Source: Sordariomycetes sp. S80-01Y (taxonomy: Eukaryota > Ascomycota > Sordariomycetes). From it: DNA of 64,000 nt. Both the position numbers and the translations under genes were made by a program. The notes beneath the pieces are model-generated. The model saw only the letters and a program-made list of their open reading frames with translations. It did not search any database and was not told where the DNA came from. Every line of letters begins with the position of its first letter. The first letter of the stretch is position 1. The stretch lies in assembly GCA_037042185.1 (NCBI GenBank), contig JAXQJY010000031.1, positions 372,001-436,000 of the forward strand, written 5' to 3'. Positions 12,001 to 23,999 of this stretch are shown in pieces.

Positions 12001-14971
12001 ACTTGTGCTCAATACCGTCTCACAAACGGCGTCCAGCTCTCCGGCACGGTGGTAAGTCTCCCAGGATCATCCTCCAAGCTGGTACGGATAGCTGCGTCCG
12101 CCGGTAGCCCAAAACCACAGCCCCGGAGATGCCCCTTCAAAGCTATTCCATTCTCGTAAATGGTGTGTAGCGAGGACCGATCGTCGACGCTGTTTTGCGT
12201 CCACTCAAGTGTGGCGGGAAGGTGTTGGTTGCACAATCTAACGACCCGTGGCGCCGCGCACCCTCTACGTAACAAGGTCCCGAAGAGCTGGGACAAGCTC
12301 GGGACAGGCAGCCTGCGGGGAGTTATCTTGTCTGGTGGAATCGGCACGCTAACCCTCGCAGGCTCGGGCGGGCGTGCCAGAATTACAATATCGGCACGGA
12401 CACCCTGTCACGGTCATCGATCCAAGATTGCGCAGCTCTTGGTGGTCTTGGTGGTCAAAGAGGACGTCGTAATCCAACACTCGGCTGCGACCGCGCTTAC
12501 AGAAGCGACGCGAGTTGCGAGCCCCGGTTGCATGGCGTCTAACAGGTATCGGACAGCAGTAGGCCGCACCCCACTTGGTTGACGGGCATTGCTCTCGATA
12601 TTGCCCGAGTTGCGTCGTGCCCCCCAAGACAACGCCTCGAAGCGCTCGCGTGGATGCCATACCCAGCGTCTTGGAGAGAGCACCCCGGTCGGCGCTGTGT
12701 TGCGGCGGCGGCCAGGTCGAATCGCACCGTGTTCCCAGGCAAGCCAGGCAGCGCGGGCGCTAAGGTAGGGTAGGCTGGCGGCGCCTGGGGATTGGCCCTA
12801 GCTCCCCAAGGGCGGTTCGGGCAAGTCCTAGCTCTGCCATGGTGCTGGGGCGATGGTAGTGTACTTGGTAGCGGCGGACCGATGCCGCACATCGCAGGGG
12901 TATGTGGACTTTGGAGGTTGACGCTGGCATGGGAGGACGACGGGTCGGCTGAAAGGAGGAGGAAGAGAAGGAGGCGGCAATTAAGCGCTGGCACGGGCTG
13001 CGTCTGTTTGACGGGCAAGAGTGCAGGATCGAGTCGAGATGTGACGGGCGGTTGCCAGCAAGATGAGATAGGCGGGATGAGGATGCGACGCTGTGAGGAC
13101 CGTGACCGTGACAGCCTGAGGCCGCGGGCGGGTTCGAGTTGGGACTGGCGCGGCCCCGGTGGGACCGTGACTCGGGTGACTCTAGTGTGGTAAATCATTC
13201 TGCGGCAGCCCACTGGCACTGGGATTAGCACTGGCAGGCGCCTCAGAGTCCAGTTGGAAGGAAACCTCCAGAATGAAGTTGTCGTGTCAATTGAAGGAAG
13301 GGGCGAAGCGGTAGCGGCAGCAGCAGCAGCGGCAGCGCAGCGGCAGGCACGATGCACACACACCCGGGGCGCACAACCAGCGTCTGCGCCTGCGCCTACG
13401 GAGTGCGTGCAGTCGAACCAGGAAAGGTCTGCGCCAGTCGCGACTGCCCTGGCAGCGTCAAGTGTCGGCACGCACACCTCAAGCGATGACTTGCAGGAAG
13501 GAGCGGCTGCCCCATCAGCTTTGGCACTTGAGCCTTCTGAGAGCGATGGAAGCGAGACATGACGATGCTGCCCTGCCCGACTTCAGGTCAGCAGCAATTG
13601 GTGATTACTCCGTACAGGTAGGTACCTTACTGCCTGCGGTGCCTGCGGCACTGGCAGTGGCACCTCGTCCGCTGGGTCCCAATCTGCCGCTCATCATCAT
13701 CGTTCATGCGCACACTCCACCAAATCTCGTCGACACGGCATGGAGCTGGCGCCGGCAGGGCAATCGCTGCACCCGCCCACCTCACCCCCCAACCCCAAAC
13801 CAAAGCAGTCTAAGCCCTTCGCCGCTGGCGCTGCTACGCTACGCTACGAGTCCGCCCGCCGAGGTGAGGTCCAGCTCTGCCTCAGTGGCCTCGAGAACCG
13901 GCGTCACCTCAGGCTCTGCACCGCGACCCCAGCTCGCCCACTGCCTTACGGACCACCTTATGGCCTGTATGGGTCTCTACGAGCTACGGAGTACCTTACG
14001 CACATCGACTGGATCACGGCTGGATCCACGCTCCGCGCTCCACGCCAGACGCCAGACGCCGGGTCCGGCCAGGTCTGTTGACCAGGACCGAAACAACAAA
14101 CAACGACTACGCCGACGCCAGCAACCTCCCCGTCCCTCTAGTTCCACGACTAGCAACCAACAACAGCCTTGTCAGTCACCTCGCATCGCATTGCTGACCG
14201 CCCAACCGAGCCAGCGAGCTGTATAAGACCAGCTTACATCCCTCCCGCAGCTTTCCCTGGACGAGCCCACAGACGTCAAAAATCAAATTGCATGCTGCGT
14301 CTGCGCCCACGAGCGGCCCGTTTCGCCCTGCAAGACCCAATTGTATCCATCCCGGTTCCTTGGTCATTTTCCCGCCGACCCTCTTCCCGTCCGCCTATCC
14401 ATTGATCGACCCGTTGCTCAGGTTTCCAGGATCTGGAATCAGCCATTGCCCGGCCTGAACTGTGATCCTTGCGCATACGAAGCAAAAAACGGTTTCGTGA
14501 GCTCTGTCTCCTCTCACCTCCGTTGCATACGCTCGCGTGGTCGGAGAGCGACCTAGAACTTGACTCGAACTCACCCAGGTAAGTGCAGCCCTGGTGCTGG
14601 AGCGTTGTCAGCCTGACGCTGCCCCTGTGTCCTTTGCCCACGGCATCATGCAGACCTCATGCGCTGCAGTCACATACAGAGGCCTGACAGGCGCGGGGCG
14701 GCACCTGGGTCCTTTCTCGTGCCGGCGCCTGTGAAGGCAGTGGCTTGCAAACCTATGCATCTTGCTACGCACTGCAAGGAAACAGCCCTACTGAGGCACT
14801 CGTGGCCTTGCTTGCTTTGGCCCGAGTTGGTTGCCCGACTGCTGCTCAGCAACCCCCTTTGCTCCGCTAGCACTCATCTCATTTGCGTAGGACCCAACTA
14901 ACCAGATGCAGACTCGCAAAGGACAATCCTGCTGCAGTGTACGGATAATCACGAGAAATCCGTATTCCGCC
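9053..14971. other. Gene-free stretch, 5.9 kb
   Basis: I cannot support a gene here. Open frames are short, overlap in several frames and show Arg/Ser/Pro-rich products typical of chance frames in GC-rich DNA. About 12.8-14.2 kb is GC-rich with CACTGGCA/TGCCAGTG units at 13210-13238 and 13648-13664 and a GCAGCAGCGGCAGCG tract near 13315-13340. The last ~0.8 kb is probably leader and promoter of the methyltransferase gene. A multi-exon or non-coding transcript cannot be excluded. Confidence 0.5.
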
Positions 14972-16277
14972 ATGGCAGCCCCGTATGTGCCTTCCACCCC
15001 AGATGCCAGAGCTTGACTGACCCAGCCCACAGAAGTTCACAGCCCTCGCGGGAAACATCGCCGTAAGTTACCACGGATCAAGCCCTTGCAACCGGACTGA
15101 CGAAGCAGGAAACCCAAAAAGTCAGACGAGATAGAATACAAATACCCGTGGATCATCCTGCACAATCGGGTTTATGGCGATAAATGGATGTTGAAGTACC
15201 CTTTTCCTATTGACCCGGTGAGTACCATGCGACTCTCCGGCGCGCAAAAACCCTAACGCCTGCAGGATGAGTGCAACCGCCTCGACATCTCACACAAGGT
15301 ATTCCTTACTGTGCAAGACGGGCTGGACTATCTGGAGTACGCGCTGCCGCACGGTAGGCACTCAAAGATCTTAGATCTCGGAGCGGGCACAGGCATCTGG
15401 GCAAACGATGTAGCTGTGTAGGTGTCCGGCCTTTCTGCCTATCTGAAGATACTAACATGAGCAGGTCATGGAAAGGGACAGAAGTGGTCGCTGTTGATTT
15501 CGCCGGACTCGAAGCCGAGCAGTACGTAGACTCTCCTATGCGCATCAACCCATGCTTACCGGCCTAGAATCCCCCCGGGGGTGACGACCGTTCATCTCGA
15601 CATTGAAAAGCCTTTATGGGATCTTGCGCAGGACTTCAATTTTGCCCATCTCAGACTTTTGTATGGAAGCATACAGACAGACCTCTGGCCAGCTGTGTAC
15701 AAGAATGTCTACAAGTGAGTCTGTTCCAGGAGTCAGCTAATACACGCTTACCCTTCAAGACATCTCTCTCCCGGCGGTTGGATCGAACACAGCGAGATCA
15801 ACTTCACCCCGAAATGGGAACCCAGCGGCAACACTCCCGAGCCATCCGATTTTGCGCATTGGTGCAACGAGTTCTTGAAAGGCCTGGAGAAAAGGGGTCG
15901 CAGTGCCCGTGTCGATCCCGCACGCACCAAACGCCAGCTCGCTGACGCTGGCTTCGTCAATGTCACAGAGAAGTTGGAAAAATGCGTGGTCAGCCCCTGG
16001 TCCAAAGAGCCAAAAGCAAACGAGGTCGGCCGATGGGCCAACCTCATGCTTGTCCTGGGATTCGAGGCCATGAGCTTGAGACCACTGTACGGAGACGTTG
16101 AAACGAGGGAGCCGCCGCCAGAGTCCGCGCAAAAGATCTGGAAAAAGGCCCACCTAGAAATCTGCGATCTTCAATATCACGGCTTTCTCTGGATGTAAGT
16201 CATCATCTCACATCCCGCAAGGCACGTGCTAACAAGCCAGACACACTTGGAGAGGCAGAAAGCCGAGGGGGATGTAG
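14972..16277 (+). CDS. LaeA-like class I SAM methyltransferase
   Basis: Eight exons (14972-14982, 15033-15062, 15109-15217, 15266-15417, 15465-15521, 15568-15714, 15760-16194, 16241-16277) keep frame and give 325 residues. Motif I is [11 protein letters not shown] (about 85-95), followed by VVAVDFAG (motif II), [14 protein letters not shown] and the post-II block [14 protein letters not shown]. These are typical of the fungal family containing LaeA, which binds S-adenosylmethionine. LaeA itself is a nuclear regulator of secondary metabolism, but most paralogues, and probably this one, have no known substrate. No metabolite backbone gene lies nearby. The first coding exon is only 11 bp, so the start is the least certain point. 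Introns are 46-54 bp with good branch sites (for example ATACTAACATGAGCAG). Confidence 0.88.
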
Positions 16278-17521
16278 CCAGCCTCCGTGCGTCCACGTTG
16301 CTATAGGGAGCTTCACAGAAGCGTCGTTTGGTTTCTGCGGAAGCATTCTTCGGGCGTTTCACTGTTGTGGGCTGTCAGGGACATTGGAGTGATCTCGAAG
16401 TGAGAAAACGAGGAAACAGGGACAACATGGCATATCAAGAGTGTGATATGGCCGCATGGGACAGACCCCTCTGCGCTGTCAGTTGTCAAACGCATCTGTT
16501 GTCTCAGCCGGCATTTATGAGTGGCGCATATTCATGCTATTGTTGGCTGCGAGGTATCTCGTCACAATGGGCATCGAAAGGTGCCATTCCGGCTCCGACC
16601 CGCGGCCGATGGGACCTAAAGCCGATATAGAGACACGCACGCTGACGGCGACCGTTGACTGGGGTCAAGTTTGGTACCATAAGTACTGGTCGCGCGTCTT
16701 CCCGAAGAGGGGTTAGGCGTTGGGTTGTTGGTCGGCATGTCTGGCTGCACAGACACCACACCGCCAGGACGTGATCCGTAGAGGGCGGCGTCGTGGGGTG
16801 GATGTGTCGTTCCGTAAGCGGCACGCGCGCAGGTCGACTCGGTTGCATGGTATAGACAAAAGACGGGCGATGCGGAAGGGCATTCTTTAGGTTAAGGACG
16901 GTGTGCCGTAATAACTACTCACTCAACTTGTTCTAATGTCTACGATGGAGCAAGCCCGTGATGAGAGCTAACCGCGTGCATGGAGAGGTCGAGATTCCCG
17001 CAGAGCATCAAGGGAAAGCTCTGAATAGTAACACGCTCGGAGATGTGTGATGAAGCTGCTGGTGTCTAGGCGCGCGCGTCCCCAAGTGGCCCTTGCTCGA
17101 GCACACCAATTTCACCCCCCCGAGGTGTCAGCGAAGGGCGACCTCTATGAGGGAACTAGCTTGACGTCCCAAAAAATGTTGTCCAATAGTTCAATTGCTT
17201 CGTGGCTGGCGTGACCAGCCGGGTACCTGTTTGTACAGTACGACAAAGGAAAAAAAAGGCGAGCCCAGGGCATAGCCCGGGGGGCCATCCCATCAGCGTC
17301 CTCCCCGTCTATGCCGTATTCGTCCACCGTCTATTCGGTCCGTGACGCTTTCCGAGCCTGTCATCGTACAGCTCCTGCTCCTCCTCCGGCTGCAGTTGTT
17401 CGTTGCTCGCGGTCGATTCGTTTCCCTCCCCAGATTGCTCAGCTTGCGCAGGCCGACTTCGAACCTGCTAACCCATCTTCAAGCTGCTTCCGTCTGCACT
17501 CAGATCCTGCTGGCGTACACC
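16278..17521. other. Intergenic, 1.2 kb, between convergent genes
   Basis: It lies between the 3' ends of the methyltransferase and ATP20 genes. No protein-like frame found. The right third (17290-17520) is CT-rich on the plus strand, but ATP20 is on the minus strand, so this is its 3' flank. Confidence 0.45.
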
Positions 17522-18336
17522 TTAGTGGTGGGCGGTCTCGCCGTGGTAGCCGACGATCTTGAAGCGGCCGATCATCTCACCGACGGTGAAGAAGCCCAGG
17601 GCCTCGGCGAAGACGACGCCGACGGTGGCGAGCTGCGCGGGGCCGAGGTTGCGGATGGAGTTGATGGCGGACTGGGGCGAGGGGATGGAGCGGGTTTGGA
17701 TGGAGCGGAAGATTTGTTGGTAGTAGGTCTGGAAGGTGGCGATGGAGCTGCTTCGTGTCAGTTACTTGGTCAAGATTGGACATCCCGATCGCTGGTCTGG
17801 CGAGATGGGGGAAGTGCATTGACGATGGTAGGGGCACTTACGGAGGAGACATCTTCTGGCCCTGGAAGACGAGCTTGCCGAGCTCGAGACCGACCTTGGA
17901 GTAGTAGACGACGAAGGGCGTTGAGCCTACGGGCAATTGTCAGCATCGAATCCTTCCTATTGCACGACAAGTCCGATCCTGAGACAGCTCCTGCTCGACG
18001 CACTCGAGGCAGTTTGGAAGCATCCTCCCGGCATTGGCGCCACGCGCGAGGTCCTCTCAATTGGTGGAACATCAAACATCGTCCGGGCAACTTACGCTCA
18101 ACAAAGCCCACCAACTTGCCAGCCGGACCGCCGATCCTGTTCAAGGTGTTGCCGACACCCCTCGCGGCGCCCGCAATGGCCGGGCCAGCCGCGCTCGACA
18201 CCTTGCTGAGCCCCTGGCTGGCCTTGCTGGCGGACTCCTTGGCAGCCTCGGTGGCCTTCTCGGTGGAGGTGGACTGGAAGCGACGGGTCGCGAGGCGGAG
18301 GGTCGGGGACCTGAGGGCGAGGCGTGCGGCAGACAT
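17522..18336 (-). CDS. ATP20: Mitochondrial ATP synthase subunit g
   Basis: Three exons (18336-18096, 17926-17842, 17747-17522) give 183 residues. Subunit g sits in the membrane part of F1Fo ATP synthase and helps form dimers that shape cristae. The first ~20 residues are basic and hydroxylated, like a mitochondrial presequence (SAARLALRSPTLRLATRRF). The conserved core follows the first intron (TPFVVYYSKVGLELGKLVF), then YYQQIFRSIQ and a C-terminal transmembrane helix with GxxxG spacing (GVVFAEALGFFTVGEMIGRF). Introns are 169 and 94 bp. Alternative frames on both strands here are longer than the true exons but have no protein-like sequence. Confidence 0.93.
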
Positions 18337-18918
18337 GATGGGCGAGGGGGTGTTTCGTTCGTCTTGGGATCGGACGGACTGCTTGGGATGAATGTCGCGG
18401 AGGCGGAGGTAGTGGTGACGGTGGGAGGATGTGTTGTTGACGGTCGCACGTACGGACTGGATTAGGTGAGGGAGAAAATTGAGCTCGGGAGAAATCGCTG
18501 GCCCGAGGACGGGGATGGGAGGTGGATGGCGGTTGGCCAATTGGGGCCGGGCGGCGCTAAGCCGTTTTGGGATGCTATTTTTGACGTGATGGACTGACTG
18601 ACTGTGTTGTCAGAGGACTGTGCTCAGGAGGGGACGTGAGGCTGAAACACTTTCTCCTTTCAATAACATGGACAGCAACTTCACTTCACGACTTCACGAC
18701 TTCACGACTTTCACGACTTTCACTTGCCGCCTGCAAATGACTGAGATGGCTCTGTTTGAACTGGTTCCTGATCTTGAATGACCGGTTCTCGATGTATACG
18801 CAAAAAATGAAGCTCTACTGTGAAGACCAACCCCGAACTCCTATCGGCCCATTTATTCATTCCTCCATGCAACGCAAGGCACACACCGAAAGCTGAAAGC
18901 TGGAAGCTGAAAGAAAAG
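18337..18918. other. ATP20 promoter and LAD1 3' flank
   Basis: This 0.6 kb region holds the ATP20 promoter and leader and the 3' UTR of the arabinitol dehydrogenase gene. It contains one short minisatellite, listed separately. Confidence 0.5.
18681..18723. repeat. Minisatellite of TTCACGAC units
   Basis: About five tandem copies of an 8-9 base unit, TTCACGAC(T), with small length variation, in non-coding DNA. No function is implied. Confidence 0.8.
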
Positions 18919-20043
18919 CTACTCCAGGGACTGGATCTGCACCTTGATGGCGCCGCTGTTGGGGTCGGCGCTCGTCTCAAAGGCCTTGAGGGCGTCCTCG
19001 AGCTTGAAGCGGTGCGTCACCAGGCGCTTCATGTCGATGACGCCGCTCTGCACCAGGCGGATGGCGCGCGGCCACGTGTTGCAGTACCGGTACTGCAGCT
19101 GAATGTCCACCTCGCGCACGCTGGCCCTCATGAAGGGGATGTTGATCTCGTTCTTGCCGACGCCGATGATGAAGACCTTGCCGCCGAACTTGGAGGCCCA
19201 GATGGCGGCGGCGATGGAGCTCTCGACGCCGGTGCACTCCATGGTGACGGAGGGCTCGACGCCGCCAAAGGACTCGACGATCTTGCGGCCGGCGACCTCG
19301 GCCGAGTCGCGCTCGACCTTGTGGGTGATGACGCGGGGGCAGATGGACTTTGCGAATTCGAGGCGCGAGTCGGAGATGTCGGTGATGACGATGGGGCAGG
19401 CGCCGGCGGCGTCGGCGCACAGGAGGGTGATGAGGCCGATGGGCCCGGCGCCGCAGATGAGGACGGGGTCGCCGAGCTGGATGTTGGCGCGCTGCATGCC
19501 GGCGAGGGCGACGGACAGCGGCTCGAGCATGGAGCCGTCCTCGTAGGACATGTCGCCGATCTTGTGGCACCAGACGGCCGGGTGGGTGACGTAGCGCCTC
19601 AGCAGGCCCGGGACGGGGGGCGTGGACAGGAACTCGACCTTTTCGCAGCCGTTGTAGCGGCCCGTCAGGCACGGCTCGCACTCGTTGCAGATGACGTTGG
19701 GCTCGACGGCGACGCGGTCCCCGACCTTGAGGTGGGTGACGCTGGGGTGGACGGCGATGATGTCGCCGGCGGACTCGTGGCCCAGGATGTGGTCGCCCTC
19801 AACCACCATGGGCCCGATGCAGCCGGCGTGCCAGAAGTGGACGTCGGAGCCGCAGATGCCGGTCGATCGGATGGCGACCGTCACCTCGCCGTGCTTGAGG
19901 TCGGCGCCCGACTTGGCCTTGTCGGCGGACGGCTCAGCTTCGTTGATCCATAGGTCGTGCGCCGGGTTGGTGTAGACGCCGATGTTGGGCTTGAGGCCGG
20001 ACTTGACGCTGGCGGGCGGCTCGCTGACGGCGGAGGGCGACAT
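18919..20043 (-). CDS. lad1: L-arabinitol 4-dehydrogenase (zinc MDR family)
   Basis: An intronless 374-residue enzyme of the medium-chain dehydrogenase/reductase family. It oxidises L-arabinitol to L-xylulose with NAD+ in the fungal L-arabinose catabolic pathway. The catalytic zinc ligands Cys64 (STGICGSD), His89 and Glu90 (LGHE) are present, as is the four-Cys structural zinc lobe ([15 protein letters not shown]). The Rossmann motif is GAGPIGL near residue 206, with Asp in VITDIS fitting NAD preference. Start and end ([17 protein letters not shown]) match what I know of Trichoderma Lad1 closely, which favours this over xylitol or sorbitol dehydrogenase. The promoter lies in the 20.0-20.6 kb region. 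Confidence 0.93.
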   Translation of the reverse strand: MSPSAVSEPPASVKSGLKPNIGVYTNPAHDLWINEAEPSADKAKSGADLKHGEVTVAIRSTGICGSDVHFWHAGCIGPMVVEGDHILGHESAGDIIAVHPSVTHLKVGDRVAVEPNVICNECEPCLTGRYNGCEKVEFLSTPPVPGLLRRYVTHPAVWCHKIGDMSYEDGSMLEPLSVALAGMQRANIQLGDPVLICGAGPIGLITLLCADAAGACPIVITDISDSRLEFAKSICPRVITHKVERDSAEVAGRKIVESFGGVEPSVTMECTGVESSIAAAIWASKFGGKVFIIGVGKNEINIPFMRASVREVDIQLQYRYCNTWPRAIRLVQSGVIDMKRLVTHRFKLEDALKAFETSADPNSGAIKVQIQSLE

Positions 20044-20671
20044 TTTTTTCTGGGTGTTGCACTGCTCAGAGGAGGCGAGATGGGCCAGAGTAGGGAGGGT
20101 GACAGGGAGGGTTGCTTCACTAAGGTAGAGGAGGGGAGGGGAGGAGAGGAGGAGGATGGTCGGGGGGTAAATAGAGGTCGGTCACGGTGAGAAAGACAGG
20201 AAGGGGGAAGGAGGGGGGAGAATGAGGAAGAGGGTAGGCTGGAGAGGCCGTCGCATATATTTATTCATGGCATGATTGCCGTCCCCCACGTCGTGGCCGC
20301 AAGAGGGACGAGTCGGAGTCGTTGCGCTTCTCCAACGTGTGTGTGGTGGTGGTGCTGCTCCATTGATGTGCGACTTACGGAGTAAGGTAATAGGTAGCAA
20401 GCAGGCAAACCGGCGCTCGTCCCTCGCACTGAGTGCCACGGCCGTCGGTGGATTTGACTCTTTGAGCCTGGGACGCGCCAGAAAGAATCTTGAATGTGGG
20501 GTTTTCGTTTTTGCCCTTCGGGCGCCCCAAGACCGAAGCGGTGCGGTTTTACTTCCCGCACCAATCACCACGATGCTGCGGCAATGCACTGACGACAGTG
20601 GTCGAGCCACGACCCCATTCCCGCCGCCATCTCCGGCGCAGGAGCGAGTCAGTCAGTCAGTCTTGGGTCAT

Positions 20672-20697
20672 GTCGAGTCGAGTCGAGTCGAGTCGAG
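20672..20697. repeat. (GTCGA)n microsatellite
   Basis: Five tandem copies of the pentanucleotide GTCGA in the upstream region of the LAD1 gene. Confidence 0.9.
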
Positions 20698-20786
20698 CGC
20701 CAAGTGCTCCCCGTCTTCGGCCGCCGCACGACTCGCTTCAAAGCTTCTTTGAGGCCCCCTCCCCCCACCCACCTCAGTGGATGCCT

Positions 20787-20813
20787 GCCTGTGCCTGTGC
20801 CTGTGCCTGTGCC
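20787..20813. repeat. (CTGTGC)n hexanucleotide repeat
   Basis: About four tandem CTGTGC units, running into GCCAGC units, in non-coding DNA. Confidence 0.85.
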
Positions 20814-20883
20814 AGCGCCAGCGGACATGGACCTGTGTGCTGCCCGGTGGATGTGGATGCGGGGCAGCGGCTGGGACGAGGGG

Positions 20884-20945
20884 CAGCCTAGCAGCCTAGC
20901 AGCCTAGCTGGAGCAGCTGGAGCAGCTGGAGCAGCAGCAGCAGCA
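20884..20945. repeat. Compound AGCCTAGC / GGAGCAGCT / AGC repeat
   Basis: Three adjacent short tandem arrays that grade into one another: three AGCCTAGC-like units, three GGAGCAGCT units and a short AGC run. Confidence 0.85.
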
Positions 20946-22496
20946 TCATGGCGCTCTCAGCCCACCGTCGTCGTGCCGTAGCTTCGGGGGACTCTACACC
21001 AAGTCCCCGAAGGCTCTGGACCGCTACGGCGCCAGTCCACGGATGCGACCGGGGGGCCCAGGGCCACAATAGTCCGACAAACGGGCCGTGGGTTTCTGCC
21101 CTGTGCGCCTCTTGGAGTGCGGCCGCTGCGCGTCACTCGTCCGGCTACAGGCGTCGCGTGGATCTCTCTCGGGGATGACGGTCTTTTTGTCGCGGGAGGG
21201 GGAGGGGGAGGGGGAAGTGGGAAGTGGGAAGCGCGAAAAGGGAAGCGCACCACCAATCCGCGACCGGCCCGGGTGGTCATGCTGCTGCTCAGGATTGCTG
21301 CATTTCGCATTTCGCTGTTCTCTGCCCTCAGGCAAGCAGGGCACCCTTGAGCCGCACCGCTGGTCGCTAGCGGGGCCTGGGTTGGAGGAGCATATGCGCG
21401 ACAATGAGCTAGATGCTTTCTGGAAAGCAAGGGTCCCTCTGCGCAGCGGCGCACCGAGGCGGATTGGTTTGCGTCTGAGGTCATTGGACGCGCCCCGGCC
21501 ATCGCATCCAAGGCTAGCTGCTGCTGCTTCTACCGTTGAGATTGGTGCTGTTAAGGCTGCTCGGATCTATTCGACGGCTATTCTCCCCCCCCTTTCTCCC
21601 CCCCGGCAGCCGTCGCCGCCGGCAAAATATGACGAACCCCGGCGAGATCAGCCTGCCCAGTCGCAACAGGGCGCGAAACCCCCAGATCTCCAACGCTGGG
21701 CGAGCTGCCATCTTGGCGTTCGTTCCCTTGGAGCGATGCCATGTGCATAGCTCGGTCTGGGATGCGTGATGCGCACCTCTTGGTGACCGACGCTGCTCTC
21801 CGGGCGTTTCAGGATGCAAGTGCCGGAAGGGCCAGACGGATGCCGCGAGACAAGCCAGGGGTAGCTTATTTTTGCCTTTCGACGTCAAGTGAAGCGAAGC
21901 GGTCATGCTTCAGCTCCTGGGCAGCAGACTTGGAGCTGCGAAGCTGCGCTCTTCGCCCATGACGGGTAACCACCACCATCACGAGGAGCAGCAAGTTGGT
22001 CACGACTTGCGCGGGCGAAGCAGCCGTAACAAGGAAGCGAGCGAAACTACGACGGCACGAGACTTATGCCTCGGCAGAAGACCGCGGGGCAAGCTCCAGG
22101 CTGACACGAAGTTCTCTGCGTTGGGGGTTCCGCGACGACGGGAGGTCACATCGCGGCAGTTACAAGTTTATCCGGCCACGGTGAATCTCATATAGGTGCT
22201 CATTAGCCATCGTCCCGGAACGGCACGCGGGATGCTGATCCACGGCTGCGACGACTCGGTCTTCGCTATATTGATCGTGCCGGGGGGCTCTATTTTTCCC
22301 CTGGCCCGCCCTTTACCCCGGATACCCAAAAGCAACGCCATGTCCTGGCCAAGAGCTCGTCTATTGTCCCGGCTCGTCTGTCCATTTTTCCCGATGTTCG
22401 TAATTCATGTATCATTGCATGCTTCTCATGCATCGCATCGTTTCCTGCCCTCATCAGGCCTCTCTGGCTTGCCTCGCGCCGGCTTGTCGTGGTGAC

Positions 22497-22740
22497 TTAG
22501 ACCCCGACTGCGACGACCACGCCGCCTTTGCAGACGCCGTATGAGCAGCACTCCTCAGGCGCCATGTCGCCTTTGAGGATCGCGTCGACCTTCCACTGTT
22601 TTCTCTTGTCAGTGTCGTGTTTGGTCATGCATTCGGTGAGCAGGACGTACCTCGGCGCACGGCCCCTTGGGGCCTAGGGGTGCGGTAGCAGCAAGGCTGC
22701 AAAGAGCCACAAGGGCGGTCGCAAGTGTCGACCTGAGCAT
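22497..22740 (-). CDS. Small secreted cysteine protein, 62 aa
   Basis: Two exons (22740-22651, 22595-22497) joined in phase 0 across a 55 bp intron (GTACGT donor, ACTGAC branch site, AACAG acceptor) give 62 residues. The first ~20 residues form a clear signal peptide (basic Arg3, then LATALVALCSLAATA). The predicted mature peptide is about 42 residues, with four Cys: Cys28, the adjacent pair Cys46-Cys47, and Cys52. No known family is recognised. Size, secretion signal and paired Cys fit the general profile of fungal effectors or other small secreted peptides, which is inference. Unspliced frames hide it completely. Confidence 0.7.
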
Positions 22741-23999
22741 TGTGTTTTCTTCGATGGGCCTGGAAGGAACTTTCCTTGTCTTGGGGATGTTTCGAGAAGT
22801 CGATTGCTCGATGCAGCCAAGGAAGATGAGATGACCCGCCGGCTTCCAAGCAAGTCTGTCCCCTCAACAGGGTGCCAATATCCCCGTGCTGAACCGAGTC
22901 CGTCTGAGGTTCTGCGCAAGAGGAGTCGTCTCTTCGTCGAGGGCTATGCAGCGGTCGTCCTGAGCTTATCAGGGGCAGTGTTGAGCCGATAGGGGGGCTG
23001 ACGTGCCGCGATAAGCACTATTCTCAGGAACGCCAGGGCAAGTCAAACTGTGATATCAGGAGCAACGGGCTTTATCCCGCTCAAAAGTCAAAAAGTCAAG
23101 ACGACGATTCCAGAGTTGGAATACCGGGAGCGTGCTGATGATATAAGCGTGAACAGTCACCGCCGCCATGGGACAAAGGTGCCGTGCCAAGCTGCATACG
23201 CCGTATCAGCGGACAGACACGAAGGCGGGTCGTCTGCGCCGGCGCTCGTATCGATTCCCACCACGCTACGATCTGGGCGCGATGATGTGAGATCGGACGA
23301 CAGCCAGCCCCAAAGGTGGGGTTGATTGTCAGGCTCGGTTCCTGGGCTGGACGAGGGCAAGGCGGTGCTAAAACATGAGGCTGCTGACGCCGGGAGATTT
23401 GGCTTACGGCGAGCTGGGGTCGAGCCTAGGGGCCTGCGAAGTCGGACGTCCGGGGGCTTCAATTGGGAGGATGCACTTCGCTATTGTTTGCTAATTCGGT
23501 TGGACAGCTTTCATGCTGTGTTGTGTGATTCCAGACCTGGAGTGACGGTGTTGCACGTTGCTCTGGAGCTTGTAGCACGACGACTGACCAAACAGGGTTG
23601 CAAAAGCAGGGGCTTCGTCAAGCAGGAAAAGACTGCTGGCCAAATAGTGTTCATTTGCATCTCCAAATCTGTACATTCGCACGATAAGTCTCGCATACTG
23701 ACGGACCGAGATCCTATGACCCAAGGGCAGATAGGGCAAAAAGCTCAGCGTCGCACGTAACCCGTGCAATGTGACGCTATGTCATTGTCCCATGAACAGT
23801 ACCTTGTCCTCCCTTAGCCGACAGTGACCAAGCGAGTCAGACTGGAACAACCCGGACTGGCCTTGCTTGCAGATACTGGAACAGAAACGCTGGAACGCCG
23901 CAACACCCCACGCTGAAGTCAGAGCAACCCAAAGATCTCGAGAAAACCGCACTACTCTTCAATGCCACAGCCGCATGGTTTTAATGGTTCACGCAGCCA
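22741..23999. other. Intergenic, 1.3 kb
   Basis: The promoter of the small secreted protein should lie at the left end. I see no protein-like frame in the rest; open frames of 60-145 codons overlap on both strands without family features. Confidence 0.45.

Larger units (their letters stand above)
20044..22496. other. Intergenic, 2.5 kb, repeat-bearing
   Basis: No supported gene. The left end holds the LAD1 leader and promoter. Simple repeats occur at 20672-20697, about 20787-20813, 20884-20945 and near 21196-21215 (GGGGGA). A 220-codon frame at 21088-21750 looks like a chance frame through these repeats. Confidence 0.5.

Noticed and set aside
12539-13477. 312-codon minus-strand frame in the gene-free region
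   Set aside because: No ordered segment, a run of Ala from a GCAGCAG repeat, scattered Arg/Ser/Pro, and no good start context or family features.
17342-18391. 349-codon plus-strand frame over the ATP20 gene
   Set aside because: It is antisense to the three ATP20 exons, and its product (runs of Gly, Ala, Asp and Arg) is the usual shadow of a GC-rich gene; the minus strand gives a complete ATP synthase subunit g.
18820-19953. 377-codon plus-strand frame over the arabinitol dehydrogenase gene
   Set aside because: It is antisense to an intact 374-residue enzyme; its Asp/Gly/Ala/Val-rich product is a codon-bias artefact.
21088-21750. 220-codon plus-strand frame
   Set aside because: It runs through simple GGGGGA-type repeats, has no family-like blocks and overlaps another frame of similar quality on the minus strand.
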